Assembly: GCF_000009265.1 (NCBI RefSeq)
Contig: NC_008380.1
Span: 4,671,501 to 4,735,500 of the forward strand
Source: Rhizobium johnstonii 3841
GTDB lineage: Bacteria; Pseudomonadota; Alphaproteobacteria; Rhizobiales; Rhizobiaceae
Direction: 5' to 3'
Length of the DNA: 64,000 nucleotides
Below, piece after piece: positions 43,860 to 53,710 of this stretch. The notes below the pieces were generated by a model. That model was not told the DNA's origin. It searched no databases and saw only the letters and a program-made list of their open reading frames with translations. Numbering within the stretch: the stretch's first letter is position 1; the number at the start of each line of letters is the position of its first letter. Made by a program: the position numbers and the translations under genes.

Positions 43860-46844
43860 TTAACCGCCCAATGCATCCTCGAGGAATGCGGCGAGCTGCG
43901 ACAGATGCTTGGACATCAGGCCCGTCGCCGGCGAGGCGGCGGCCGGACGGCCTGTATAACGGACGCGCTGGTACTTCGCGTCGATATGGGCGAGCACCCA
44001 TTCGAGGAAGGGGTCGATGAACGACCATGCGCCCATGTTCTTCGGCTCTTCCTGGCACCAGACCATCTCGGCATTGCGGAAGCGCGACAGCTCGTTGATC
44101 AGCGCCTTTGCCGGGAACGGATAGAGCTGCTCGACGCGCAGAAGATAGATGTCGTCGATGCCGCGCTTTTCACGCTCTTCGAGAAGATCGTAATAGACCT
44201 TGCCGGAGCACATGACGACGCGGCGGATCTTGTTATCCTTCTGCAGCTTGATCGGTCCGTCCTTGATCACCTCCGCATCGTCCCAGAGCAGGCGATGGAA
44301 GGCGGATTCGCCGGCCATTTCTGCAAGCGTCGAGACCGCCCGCTTGTGGCGCAGCAACGACTTCGGCGTCATCAGGATCAGCGGCTTGCGGAAGTCGCGC
44401 TTCAGCTGCCGGCGCAGGATGTGGAAGTAGTTCGCCGGCGTCGTGACGTTGGCGACCTGCATGTTGTCTTCCGCGCAAAGCTGCAGGAAACGCTCGAGGC
44501 GGGCCGAGGAGTGTTCGGGACCCTGACCTTCATAGCCGTGCGGCAGCAGGCAGACGAGGCCCGACATGCGCAGCCACTTGCGTTCGCCCGACGAGATGAA
44601 CTGATCGAAGACCACCTGCGCGCCGTTGGCGAAATCGCCGAACTGGGCTTCCCACAGCGTCAGCGCATTCGGGCGGGCGAGCGAATAGCCATATTCGAAA
44701 CCGAGCACGGCCTCTTCCGAAAGCATCGAATTGATGACTTCGTAGCGCCCCTGTGTCGGCGAAAGATTGGCGAGCGGGATGTAACGCTCTTCGGTTTCCT
44801 GATCGTAGAGAACCGAGTGGCGCTGCGAGAATGTGCCGCGCTCGCAATCCTGGCCGGAGAGGCGGATCTTGCTGCCCTCGACGCAGAGCGCGCCGAAGGA
44901 GAGCGCTTCGGCCATCGCCCAGTCGATACCCTCGCCGGTGGCGATCATGTTGGCGCGGTTTTCCATGAAGCGCTGGATCGTGCGGTGCGCGTTGAAGCCC
45001 GACGGGATCTCGGAGAGCTTGCGGCCGATCTCCTTCAGCGTCTTCATCGGCACGGCGGTCTTGCCGCGGCGCTGCTCGTCGGCATTGTCGGCCGTGCGCA
45101 GGCCCGACCACTCGCCATCAAGCCAGTCGGCCTTGTTCGGCTTGTAGTGCTGGCCGGCATCGAACTCCTGCTCGAGATGGGCGCGCCAGTCGGCCTTCAT
45201 CTTCTCGACTTCACCGTCGGTGAGCAGGCCCTCGGCGACGAGACGGGCCGCATAGAGCTGCAGCACGGTCTTGTGGGCGCGGATCACCTTGTACATCTTC
45301 GGCTGCGTGAAGGACGGTTCGTCGCCTTCATTGTGGCCGTAGCGACGGTAGCAGAACAGGTCGAGCACAACAGGCTTGTGGAACTTCATGCGGAATTCGG
45401 TGGCGATCTTGGCCCCATAGACCACCGCTTCCGGATCGTCGCCGTTGACGTGCAGGATCGGCGCCTCGATCATCTTGGCGACGTCGGACGGATAAGGCGA
45501 CGAGCGCGAGAAGGCCGGGTTGGTCGTGAAGCCGATCTGGTTGTTGATGATCACATGCATGGTGCCGGCGACGCGGTGACCGCGCAGACCGGAAAGGCCG
45601 AGGATTTCGGCAATGACACCCTGGCCGGCAAAGGCCGCGTCACCATGGATCAGCAGCGGCAGCACCTTGGCGCGTTCGGAAAGCGGGATGATATCGCCGT
45701 CCCAGACGGTGGCGTTCATATCCTGCTTGGCGCGGGCCTTGCCCATGACGACGGGATCGACGATTTCGAGATGCGACGGGTTCGCCGTCAGCGAAACGTG
45801 GATCTTGTTACCGTCGAATTCGCGGTCGGAAGAGGCGCCGAGATGGTACTTGACGTCACCCGAGCCCTCGACCTCGTCGGGAGCGGCCGAGCCGCCCTTG
45901 AACTCATGGAAGATCGCCCGGTGCGGCTTGCCCATGACCTGGGAGAGCACGTTCAGGCGGCCGCGATGGGCCATGCCGAACACGGCTTCCTTGAGGCCGA
46001 GATGGCCGCCGCGCTTGAGGATCTGCTCCAGCGCCGGGATCAGCGATTCGCCGCCGTCAAGGCCGAAACGCTTCGTGCCCTTGAACTTGACGTCGAGGAA
46101 CTGCTCGTAGCCTTCGGCTTCGACGAGCTTGGCAAGGATCGCCTTTTTGCCTTCCGGCGTGAAGGCGACACCCTTGTCCGGCCCTTCGATGCGCTCCTGG
46201 ATCCAGGCCTTTTCTTCAGGATTGGAGATATGCATGAATTCGACGCCGAGCGTCGAGCAATAGGTGCGCTCGAGGATTTCGATCATCTCGCGGATGGTCG
46301 CGTATTCGAGGCCGAGCACGTTGTCGATGAAGATCTTGCGGTCGTAATCGGCGGCCGTGAAACCGTAATTCTCCGCCGAGAGCTCGTGATAGTCGTCGAC
46401 GGAAGCGGCGATGCCGAGCGGGTCGAGCTTGGCATGCAGGTGGCCGCGCATGCGGTAGGCGCGGATCATCATGATGGCGCGCACGGAATCGCGCGTCGCC
46501 TGCAGCACCTCGGTGCTGTCGGCAGGCTTGCCCTGAGCTTCGGCCTTGGCCTTGACCTTGGTCTCGATCACCTTCTCGACGATGCCCCAGTCGCCATCGA
46601 GAGCCGATACCAGATCGCCGCTTGCCTGAAGCGGCCAGTTCTTCTTGCGCCAGGAAGCGCCCTTGGCTGCCCTTTTCACATCGCTGGGATCCTCCTCCAG
46701 CGCCTTGAAGAAGGACCGCCACTGATCGTCGACCGATGCCGGATCTTCTTCGTACCGCGCGTAGAGCTGCTCGATATAGGCAGCGTTGGCGCCATCCAGA
46801 AACGAGGTGATCTGAAACTGCTCGTTGGCTTCTTGCCGTGCCAT
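43860..46844 (-). CDS. sucA: 2-oxoglutarate dehydrogenase E1 component
   Basis: The 994-aa thiamine-diphosphate enzyme that decarboxylates 2-oxoglutarate. The N terminus (MARQEANEQFQITSFLDGAN) is the usual E1o start, and ATG 46844 is used because the 33 preceding in-frame residues look non-coding. TPP-site blocks such as GMAHRGRLNVL and GDAAFAGQGV are visible, and the C-terminal third carries the transketolase-like pyrimidine-binding domain. It follows sucD after a 172-nt gap with a hairpin, so an extra promoter or processing step is possible. Confidence 0.96.
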   Translation of the reverse strand: MARQEANEQFQITSFLDGANAAYIEQLYARYEEDPASVDDQWRSFFKALEEDPSDVKRAAKGASWRKKNWPLQASGDLVSALDGDWGIVEKVIETKVKAKAEAQGKPADSTEVLQATRDSVRAIMMIRAYRMRGHLHAKLDPLGIAASVDDYHELSAENYGFTAADYDRKIFIDNVLGLEYATIREMIEILERTYCSTLGVEFMHISNPEEKAWIQERIEGPDKGVAFTPEGKKAILAKLVEAEGYEQFLDVKFKGTKRFGLDGGESLIPALEQILKRGGHLGLKEAVFGMAHRGRLNVLSQVMGKPHRAIFHEFKGGSAAPDEVEGSGDVKYHLGASSDREFDGNKIHVSLTANPSHLEIVDPVVMGKARAKQDMNATVWDGDIIPLSERAKVLPLLIHGDAAFAGQGVIAEILGLSGLRGHRVAGTMHVIINNQIGFTTNPAFSRSSPYPSDVAKMIEAPILHVNGDDPEAVVYGAKIATEFRMKFHKPVVLDLFCYRRYGHNEGDEPSFTQPKMYKVIRAHKTVLQLYAARLVAEGLLTDGEVEKMKADWRAHLEQEFDAGQHYKPNKADWLDGEWSGLRTADNADEQRRGKTAVPMKTLKEIGRKLSEIPSGFNAHRTIQRFMENRANMIATGEGIDWAMAEALSFGALCVEGSKIRLSGQDCERGTFSQRHSVLYDQETEERYIPLANLSPTQGRYEVINSMLSEEAVLGFEYGYSLARPNALTLWEAQFGDFANGAQVVFDQFISSGERKWLRMSGLVCLLPHGYEGQGPEHSSARLERFLQLCAEDNMQVANVTTPANYFHILRRQLKRDFRKPLILMTPKSLLRHKRAVSTLAEMAGESAFHRLLWDDAEVIKDGPIKLQKDNKIRRVVMCSGKVYYDLLEEREKRGIDDIYLLRVEQLYPFPAKALINELSRFRNAEMVWCQEEPKNMGAWSFIDPFLEWVLAHIDAKYQRVRYTGRPAAASPATGLMSKHLSQLAAFLEDALGG

Positions 46845-46966
46845 GGTGTTATGCGGACGCTTCCGTCCGCCTCCTGACTTTGATGAATTTGCCGGCTTGA
46901 TGGCCGGCTGCCGCATTCCGATTGCCGCCTGTCCGCGGCGCATCTGCTGGTCTCGTGTTGTCGAGG

Positions 46967-47002
46967 CCGGGCGGAAGGCGCAGATGCCGTTCCTCCGCCC
47001 GG
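46967..47002 (-). other. Stem-loop in the sucD-sucA gap
   Basis: CCGGGCGGA (46967-46975) pairs with TCCGCCCGG (46994-47002) around an 18-nt loop. No T run follows, so it is likely an mRNA processing or stability element rather than a terminator. Confidence 0.45.
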
Positions 47003-47016
47003 TCTATATAGGTGGC

Positions 47017-47919
47017 TTAACCCTTGAGGACTTCAACCAGCGTCTTGCCGAGGCGGGCCGGAGAGGGCGATACCTTGATGCCCGCCGATTCCATCGCCGC
47101 GATCTTCGATTCCGCATCGCCCTTGCCGCCGGAAACCACAGCACCGGCATGACCCATGGTGCGGCCCTTCGGCGCCGTACGGCCGGCAATGAAGCCAGCC
47201 ATCGGCTTCTTGCGGCCCTTCTTGGCTTCGTCCTTGAGGAACTGCGCTGCGTCTTCTTCAGCCGCACCACCGATTTCGCCGATCATGATGATCGACTGGG
47301 TGGCTTCGTCGGCCAGGAACATTTCCAGGACGTCGATGAACTCGGTGCCCTTGACCGGGTCGCCGCCGATGCCGACGGCCGTCGTCTGGCCGAGACCTTC
47401 ATTGGAGGTCTGGAACACGGCTTCATAGGTCAGCGTACCCGAGCGGGAAACGATACCGACCGAACCCTTGCGGAAGATCGAGCCCGGCATGATGCCGATC
47501 TTACATTCTTCCGGCGTCAGGATACCCGGGCAGTTCGGGCCGAGCAGGCGCGACTTGGAGCGGTCGAGGCGAGCCTTGACCCGCACCATGTCCATGACCG
47601 GGATGCCTTCGGTGATGCAGGTGATGAACGGGATCTCGGCGTCGATCGCCTCGATGATCGCGTCGGCGGCTCCAGCCGGCGGAACATAGATGACGGTCGC
47701 GTTGGCGCCGGTCTTTTCCTTGCCTTCGGCAACGGTTGCAAAGATCGGCAGGCTTTCGCCCTTCGCGCCGGTCCAGGTTTCGCCACCCTTCTTCGGGTGG
47801 ATACCACCGACCATCTGGGTGCCGTAGTAAGCGAGCGCCTGTTCGGTGTGGAACGTGCCGGTCTTGCCGGTTAGGCCCTGAACGAGAACCTTTGTGTCTT
47901 TGTTGACGAGAATGGACAT
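47017..47919 (-). CDS. sucD: Succinyl-CoA ligase alpha subunit
   Basis: The 300-aa subunit that binds CoA and carries the phosphohistidine. It starts MSILVNKDTKVLVQGLTGKT, and the active-site histidine lies in MGHAGAVVSGG near residue 250. ATG 47919 is preferred; 45 further in-frame upstream residues overlap the neighbouring gene and are not family-like. Unusually, a 165-aa gene separates it from sucC. Confidence 0.96.
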   Translation of the reverse strand: MSILVNKDTKVLVQGLTGKTGTFHTEQALAYYGTQMVGGIHPKKGGETWTGAKGESLPIFATVAEGKEKTGANATVIYVPPAGAADAIIEAIDAEIPFITCITEGIPVMDMVRVKARLDRSKSRLLGPNCPGILTPEECKIGIMPGSIFRKGSVGIVSRSGTLTYEAVFQTSNEGLGQTTAVGIGGDPVKGTEFIDVLEMFLADEATQSIIMIGEIGGAAEEDAAQFLKDEAKKGRKKPMAGFIAGRTAPKGRTMGHAGAVVSGGKGDAESKIAAMESAGIKVSPSPARLGKTLVEVLKG

Positions 47920-47932
47920 GCGAGGCCTTTGT

Positions 47933-48430
47933 TTAGGAGAGGTTGGAAGACGTGGGGGACGCACGACGATAGACGCCGCTGACGACCTCCTGCCAAGTAT
48001 CGCTGCCTGCAGGCGAAAAGCTGACGCCCATCCGGTAGCAGTCTTCATTTTCAAATGTGAATACGGTGCGCTGGCTGCCGCGCGGCGAAGTCTTCATCAG
48101 CACAAGCTCATTGCCGTTCCACTCGCCGGACGCCGGCACGGGCGGCGCAAAACCTGCGGTGTCGAACTGGTAGAGTTTGTAGGTCTTGTCCGAAGCATCG
48201 AAGCCGAAAACATTTCGCGCCTCGAACGAAACAGCACCGTCGCGCGTCTGGCGATAGCGCTGCTCGAGGAAGAACCCGCCGAACAACGCCTCGCCGGAAA
48301 ACTCAGCACTGGCCTTGCCTTCACTCGTCCACGCCGACGCCGCGACACGCTCGTCCCCTTCCCACACGCCAGCGAAGGCGTTGAGGCGGAAATGAGCAGC
48401 GGAGGGCGTGGACTGGAAGGCCATGATCAT
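47933..48430 (-). CDS. DUF1579-like protein between sucC and sucD
   Basis: A 165-aa protein without signal peptide. The opening AFAGVWEGDERV, then FGGFFLEQRY and the closing beta-strand-rich part fit the lipocalin-like DUF1579 fold; this is my recognition and not a verified match. It starts 2 nt after the sucC stop and ends 13 nt before sucD, so it is translated in the same message as the two subunits of one enzyme. A small hydrophobic-ligand binder is possible. Confidence 0.75.
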   Translation of the reverse strand: MIMAFQSTPSAAHFRLNAFAGVWEGDERVAASAWTSEGKASAEFSGEALFGGFFLEQRYRQTRDGAVSFEARNVFGFDASDKTYKLYQFDTAGFAPPVPASGEWNGNELVLMKTSPRGSQRTVFTFENEDCYRMGVSFSPAGSDTWQEVVSGVYRRASPTSSNLS

Positions 48431-48432
48431 TC

Positions 48433-49626
<1,194 letters not shown>

Positions 49627-49662
49627 GGGTGTATCCCTGTTTCGATTACTTCAGCCCATCGA

Positions 49663-50625
49663 CTACTTGAGGGCAGGCGCGATGTTGATGCAGGCTTCGC
49701 AGAGACCGGCAACGGCGCCGACGGACTTGTCGAAGGCTTCCTTCTCGGTCTTGTTGAGATCGATCTCGATGATGCGCTCGACGCCGCCGGCGCCGATGAC
49801 GGTGGGAACGCCGACATACATGTCCTTGACGCCGTACTGACCGGAGAGGTGGGCCGCGCAGGGCAGAACGCGCTTCTTGTCCTTGAGGTAGGATTCGGCC
49901 ATCTCGATCGCCGAGGCGGCCGGGGCGTAATAGGCCGAGCCGGTCTTCAGCAGGCCGACGATTTCGGCGCCGCCGTCACGGGTGCGCTGGATGATCTCTT
50001 CGAGGCGCTCCTTGGTGACCCAGCCCATGGTGACGAGATCGGTGAGCGGAATGCCGCCGACCGTCGAGTAGCGGGCGAGCGGCACCATCGTGTCGCCGTG
50101 GCCGCCGAGAACGAAGGCCGTGACGTCCTGTACGGACACGTTGAATTCCTTGGCGAGGAAAAGACGGAAGCGCGAGGAGTCGAGAACGCCGGCCATGCCG
50201 ACGACCTTGTTGGCCGGAAGACCGGAAAACTTCTGCAGCGCCCAGACCATGGCGTCGAGCGGATTGGTGATGCAGATCACGAAAGCGTTCGGCGCATACT
50301 TCTTGATGCCGGCGCCGACCTGCTCCATGACCTTGAGGTTGATGCCGAGAAGGTCATCGCGGCTCATGCCGGGCTTGCGGGCGACGCCCGCCGTGACGAT
50401 GCAGACGTCAGCGCCTTCGATCGCGGAATAGTCGCTGGCGCCCGTCAGATTGACGTCGAAGCCTTCGACCGGCGACGACTGGGAAATATCGAGACCCTTG
50501 CCCTGGGGAATGCCGTCCGCGATGTCGAAGAGAACGATGTCGCCCAGTTCCTTCAGGCCGGCGAGGTGCGCCAGCGTGCCACCAATCATGCCAGAACCAA
50601 TGAGTGCGATCTTGTTACGCGCCAT
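49663..50625 (-). CDS. mdh: Malate dehydrogenase
   Basis: A 320-aa NAD-dependent enzyme of the LDH-like class typical of alphaproteobacteria. It has the NAD motif IGSGMIGGTLAHL (about 9-21), ITAGVARKPGMSRDDLLGIN with the substrate arginines, and the catalytic histidine in LGGHGDTMVP (about 176). ATG 50625 is chosen over the open frame to 50682. It heads the TCA operon; the 177-nt gap upstream should hold the promoter. Confidence 0.97.
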   Translation of the reverse strand: MARNKIALIGSGMIGGTLAHLAGLKELGDIVLFDIADGIPQGKGLDISQSSPVEGFDVNLTGASDYSAIEGADVCIVTAGVARKPGMSRDDLLGINLKVMEQVGAGIKKYAPNAFVICITNPLDAMVWALQKFSGLPANKVVGMAGVLDSSRFRLFLAKEFNVSVQDVTAFVLGGHGDTMVPLARYSTVGGIPLTDLVTMGWVTKERLEEIIQRTRDGGAEIVGLLKTGSAYYAPAASAIEMAESYLKDKKRVLPCAAHLSGQYGVKDMYVGVPTVIGAGGVERIIEIDLNKTEKEAFDKSVGAVAGLCEACINIAPALK

Positions 50626-50768
50626 TTTCGCTGTTTCCTTTGCGATCAAATTCGTCGAACGGTCGCGCAAGGCACCGCCCAATGACGCAATCGCATAGAC
50701 CCAAAGCCCAAAAATGGCAATCCATTAATTTTGATGCAGCGTTTTCAATCGTTTAGATACAAAAAATC

Positions 50769-50782
50769 TTACGTAAACGTAA
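50769..50782. promoter_or_regulatory. Palindrome TTACGT-AA-ACGTAA upstream of mdh
   Basis: A perfect 6-2-6 dyad in the zapE-mdh gap, about 145 nt upstream of the mdh start. It is a candidate operator for the TCA operon; no regulator is identified. Confidence 0.3.
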
Positions 50783-50802
50783 TACATTCTGTCACCGGAT
50801 TG

Positions 50803-51966
50803 TTACTCAGCGGCGCGTTTTTCATGGTGCAGCGCAAGATATTCCGCACTGCGCATCTCGAACAGGCGCGAAGCGGTGCGGTCGAATTCGAAGCCCTCGG
50901 TGCCCCGGCGTTGCAGCAGCAGTTCCTCCGGCATGGCCGCCGCGGAAATGTAGAGCCGCACGGCATGATCGTAGAACGTATCGACCAGAATGATGAATCG
51001 TTTGATCTGGTTCCGCTTTTCCGGCCCGAGCAACGGAATGTGATCGACGAAGACGGTATCGAAGCGTTCGGCGATGGCCAGGAAGTCGACCGCCCCGAGC
51101 GGCTTGTCGCAAAGATCGGCGAAAGAGAACCGCGCCATGCGGTCGACGGCGAGCGGCACATGGATGTGGCGCCCCTTCATCGGGATATCCAGCGGCTGCG
51201 CCTTGCGCCCATGCAGCGCCTGCGTCCAGGACGCATCCATCGCCATGTCGTTATGCTCGTTGATCGGCACCAGATAGACCGGCTGGCTGCTCAGTTTCTC
51301 CATCCGGTAGTCGGTCGGCGAACCCAGGGTGACGACATCGACATGCTGCTTGAGCAAGGCGACGAAGGGCAGGAACAGGCCGCGATTGAGACCATCCATG
51401 TAGAGATTGTCGGGCTCGACGTTCGAGGTCGCGACCAGCACACATCCGCGCGCGAAAAGCTCGGAGAACAACCGTGACAGGATCATCGCATCGGCGATGT
51501 CGGTGACCGTGAACTCGTCGAAGCAGAGCAGTTCCGCCTCGTCGTAGAGCGCTGCGGCGACCGGCGGCATTGGATCGGCCTGTGTCGTCTCGCCGTTCTT
51601 GAGCTTCAGCCGGTGCGCCGCGATGCGGTTGTGCACATCTGCCATGAATTCGTGGAAATGCGCCCGGCGTTTCTTCCTGCACGGCGCCATGGCGAAAAAC
51701 ATGTCCATGAGCATGGTCTTGCCGCGCCCGACGCTGCCGTGAATGTAGAGTCCCTTGATGCCGTCGGCGGATTTCTTCTTGGCGGCAAACAGCCAGCCGA
51801 GCGCGCTCGATTTTGCTGCCGGCCGCCGCCGCTTCAGCCCGGCAAGCACCCGGTCGAGGCTCTTTGCCACGTCCATCTGAGCGGAATCGACCTGAAGGGC
51901 GCCCGATGCGGTCAGCGCTTTAAGCTGTTCGCAGACGCTGAGCGCATAATCCGGCATTGGTTGCAT
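50803..51966 (-). CDS. zapE: Cell division protein ZapE (AFG1-like ATPase)
   Basis: A 387-aa P-loop ATPase with Walker A GSVGRGKTMLMDMFF (about 77-91), Walker B LLCFDEFTVTDIADAM and the family residues ATSNVEPDNLY. In E. coli ZapE acts at the division ring under low oxygen; mitochondrial AFG1 helps protein turnover. It lies upstream of mdh on the same strand with a promoter-size gap between them. Confidence 0.92.
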   Translation of the reverse strand: MQPMPDYALSVCEQLKALTASGALQVDSAQMDVAKSLDRVLAGLKRRRPAAKSSALGWLFAAKKKSADGIKGLYIHGSVGRGKTMLMDMFFAMAPCRKKRRAHFHEFMADVHNRIAAHRLKLKNGETTQADPMPPVAAALYDEAELLCFDEFTVTDIADAMILSRLFSELFARGCVLVATSNVEPDNLYMDGLNRGLFLPFVALLKQHVDVVTLGSPTDYRMEKLSSQPVYLVPINEHNDMAMDASWTQALHGRKAQPLDIPMKGRHIHVPLAVDRMARFSFADLCDKPLGAVDFLAIAERFDTVFVDHIPLLGPEKRNQIKRFIILVDTFYDHAVRLYISAAAMPEELLLQRRGTEGFEFDRTASRLFEMRSAEYLALHHEKRAAE

Positions 51967-52013
51967 GAGGGCATATCCGCCTGTCAGTCAACGGCGGAGA
52001 CCCGCCGGAACAT

Positions 52014-52529
52014 TTACCGGCTGAGACTGATCGACTGGCCTGTGCTCGTCTGTCCCTGGAAGCGGTTGTCGGCCGTCTTGTAGACGCTGCCGAGCTGGTT
52101 GCCCGAGCGGTCCTTGAGCAGCACCTGCTTGCCGGCGACCTCCCAGGAGCCCATCGCCGTCAGCTCCCCGACACAGCCACGCGTTCCGCCGCGCGAACCG
52201 CTGCCGAGATTGGTGAGCGTCAGGAACATGTCGCAACTGCCGTTGACACGCCAGCTTCCGACCATCGATTCCTTGGTAATATCGAGCGCATTCGCGGCCA
52301 TTGCACCAGGCTCAGCGCCCGGCATCGGCGCCGTCGTCGTCGGCGCGGCCGGAAACTGCGAGCCGCCGGTCGGCGGCGGAAGCTGCCCGCCCTGCACCGA
52401 GGGCACCGGCTGCGCCGTCAACGGCGCCGGGCCGGCACTGGCGTTGGAGCTGTAATCATATGCCGTACGCTGACAACCGGCTAGCGACAGAACCACCACC
52501 AGACCTGTCATCGCATATCGCAACTGCAT
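52014..52529 (-). CDS. Omp19/Inh-family outer-membrane lipoprotein
   Basis: A ~171-aa lipoprotein. The signal ends in the lipobox LSLAGC, so the mature protein would start at a lipidated Cys near residue 20. A Pro/Gln-rich linker (about 45-85) leads to a C-terminal beta-barrel domain (MVGSWRVNGSCDMFLTL to the end) with a Cys pair, the pattern of the protease-inhibitor Inh/Brucella Omp19 family. Three ATG codons in a row start the frame; the third lies 7 nt after AGGAG and is preferred. Confidence 0.83.
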   Translation of the reverse strand: MQLRYAMTGLVVVLSLAGCQRTAYDYSSNASAGPAPLTAQPVPSVQGGQLPPPTGGSQFPAAPTTTAPMPGAEPGAMAANALDITKESMVGSWRVNGSCDMFLTLTNLGSGSRGGTRGCVGELTAMGSWEVAGKQVLLKDRSGNQLGSVYKTADNRFQGQTSTGQSISLSR

Positions 52530-52664
52530 CATCATACTCCTGAATTCGGCCATCGCCGTAGAGAAACGGCGTGAGACAAGTCCGATTATCGTAATTCGCT
52601 TTGGTTAATCAAGTCGGGCAGCATAAATTGCCCGTGACAACAACTAACCGAAAAACGATACAGT

Positions 52665-52916
52665 TCAACTGTCCCGCTGCAAAACTTCCTGCACATAGAA
52701 TTTGTCAGCAAGGTGTTGCCCGCGTTCATCTCTGTCAGGATCCCTGTCGAACTCGCGCAATGTCTCGGAATAGCGCTCCGGCGAACCTCGCAGAAGGATT
52801 GCACCAGCACCGATGCGGAGGCCCTGTTCGCGCATCCAGGCAAGCTGCGACCTGATCCCGGTGACGGCTTCGGGATCGAAGCCGTCTGTTCCGCCATCGG
52901 TACCGAGGTTGATCAA
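52665..52916 (-). CDS. Possible 83-aa protein coupled to the end of sdhB
   Basis: An open frame that could start at a TTG overlapping the sdhB stop (TTGA junction). The deduced product is charged, has no Cys, and holds a recognisable-looking centre (RSQLAWMREQGLRIGAGAIL) and a charged helix-like C terminus ending LADKFYVQEVLQRDS. Third codon positions are GC-rich but less so than in neighbouring genes. It may be a small genuine gene or the tail of a decayed one. I recognise no family. Confidence 0.35.
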   Translation of the reverse strand: MINLGTDGGTDGFDPEAVTGIRSQLAWMREQGLRIGAGAILLRGSPERYSETLREFDRDPDRDERGQHLADKFYVQEVLQRDS

Positions 52917-53692
52917 ACCCGGCGCTCGACCATCATCTTCTTGATTTCGGCGATCGCCTTGGCCGGGTTGAGACCCTTCGGGCAGGTCTGCGCGCAGTTC
53001 ATGATCGTGTGGCAGCGATAGAGGCGGAACGGATCCTCGAGATTGTCGAGACGCTCGCCGGTCGCCTCGTCTCTGGAATCGATCAGCCAGCGATAGGCCT
53101 GCAGCAGAACGGCCGGACCGAGATAGCGGTCGCCATTCCACCAGTAGCTCGGACAGGAGGTCGAGCAGCAGGCGCAGAGGATGCATTCATAAAGGCCGTC
53201 GAGCTTCTGTCGGTCCTCGTGGCTCTGTTTCCATTCCTTGGCCGGCGCCGGCGACACGGTCTTCAGCCATGGCTCGATCGAGCGATGCTGGGCATAGAAG
53301 TTGGTGAGGTCGGGAACCAGATCCTTGACGACCGGCAGATGCGGCAGCGGATAGATCTTCACCGCACCCTTGATATCGTCGAGGCCCTTGGTGCAGGCGA
53401 GCGTGTTCGTGCCGTCGATATTCATCGCGCAGGAGCCGCAAATGCCCTCGCGACAGGAGCGGCGCAGCGTCAGTGTCGGATCGATCTTGTTCTTGATGTA
53501 GAGCAGACCGTCGAGCACCATCGGTCCGCAATCGTCGACATCGATATAGAAGGTATCGATAGACGGGTTCTGACCGTCATCGGGGCTCCAGCGATAGACG
53601 CGGAATTCGCGGGTGTTCTTGGCACCAGCCGGCTTCGGCCAGACCTTGCCTTCGCGCATCTGAGAATTCTTGGGGAGAGCGAGTTCAACCAT
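52913..53692 (-). CDS. sdhB: Succinate dehydrogenase iron-sulfur subunit
   Basis: The 259-aa electron-relay subunit of complex II. The 2Fe-2S ligands lie in SCREGICGSCAMNIDG plus a later NTLAC, the 4Fe-4S ligands in CILCACCSTSC, and the 3Fe-4S ligands in CHTIMNCAQTCPKGLNP. It lies 18 nt after sdhA, the last gene of sdhCDAB. All clusters are intact. Confidence 0.97.
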   Translation of the reverse strand: MVELALPKNSQMREGKVWPKPAGAKNTREFRVYRWSPDDGQNPSIDTFYIDVDDCGPMVLDGLLYIKNKIDPTLTLRRSCREGICGSCAMNIDGTNTLACTKGLDDIKGAVKIYPLPHLPVVKDLVPDLTNFYAQHRSIEPWLKTVSPAPAKEWKQSHEDRQKLDGLYECILCACCSTSCPSYWWNGDRYLGPAVLLQAYRWLIDSRDEATGERLDNLEDPFRLYRCHTIMNCAQTCPKGLNPAKAIAEIKKMMVERRV

Positions 53693-53710
53693 GTCCGGTT
53701 CCTCTTGAGA

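Noticed and set aside
52586..52897. A 103-codon minus-strand frame after sdhB
   Set aside because: Its product is Ser/Arg/Cys-rich with no domain; the overlapping frame at 52665-52916 looks more protein-like.
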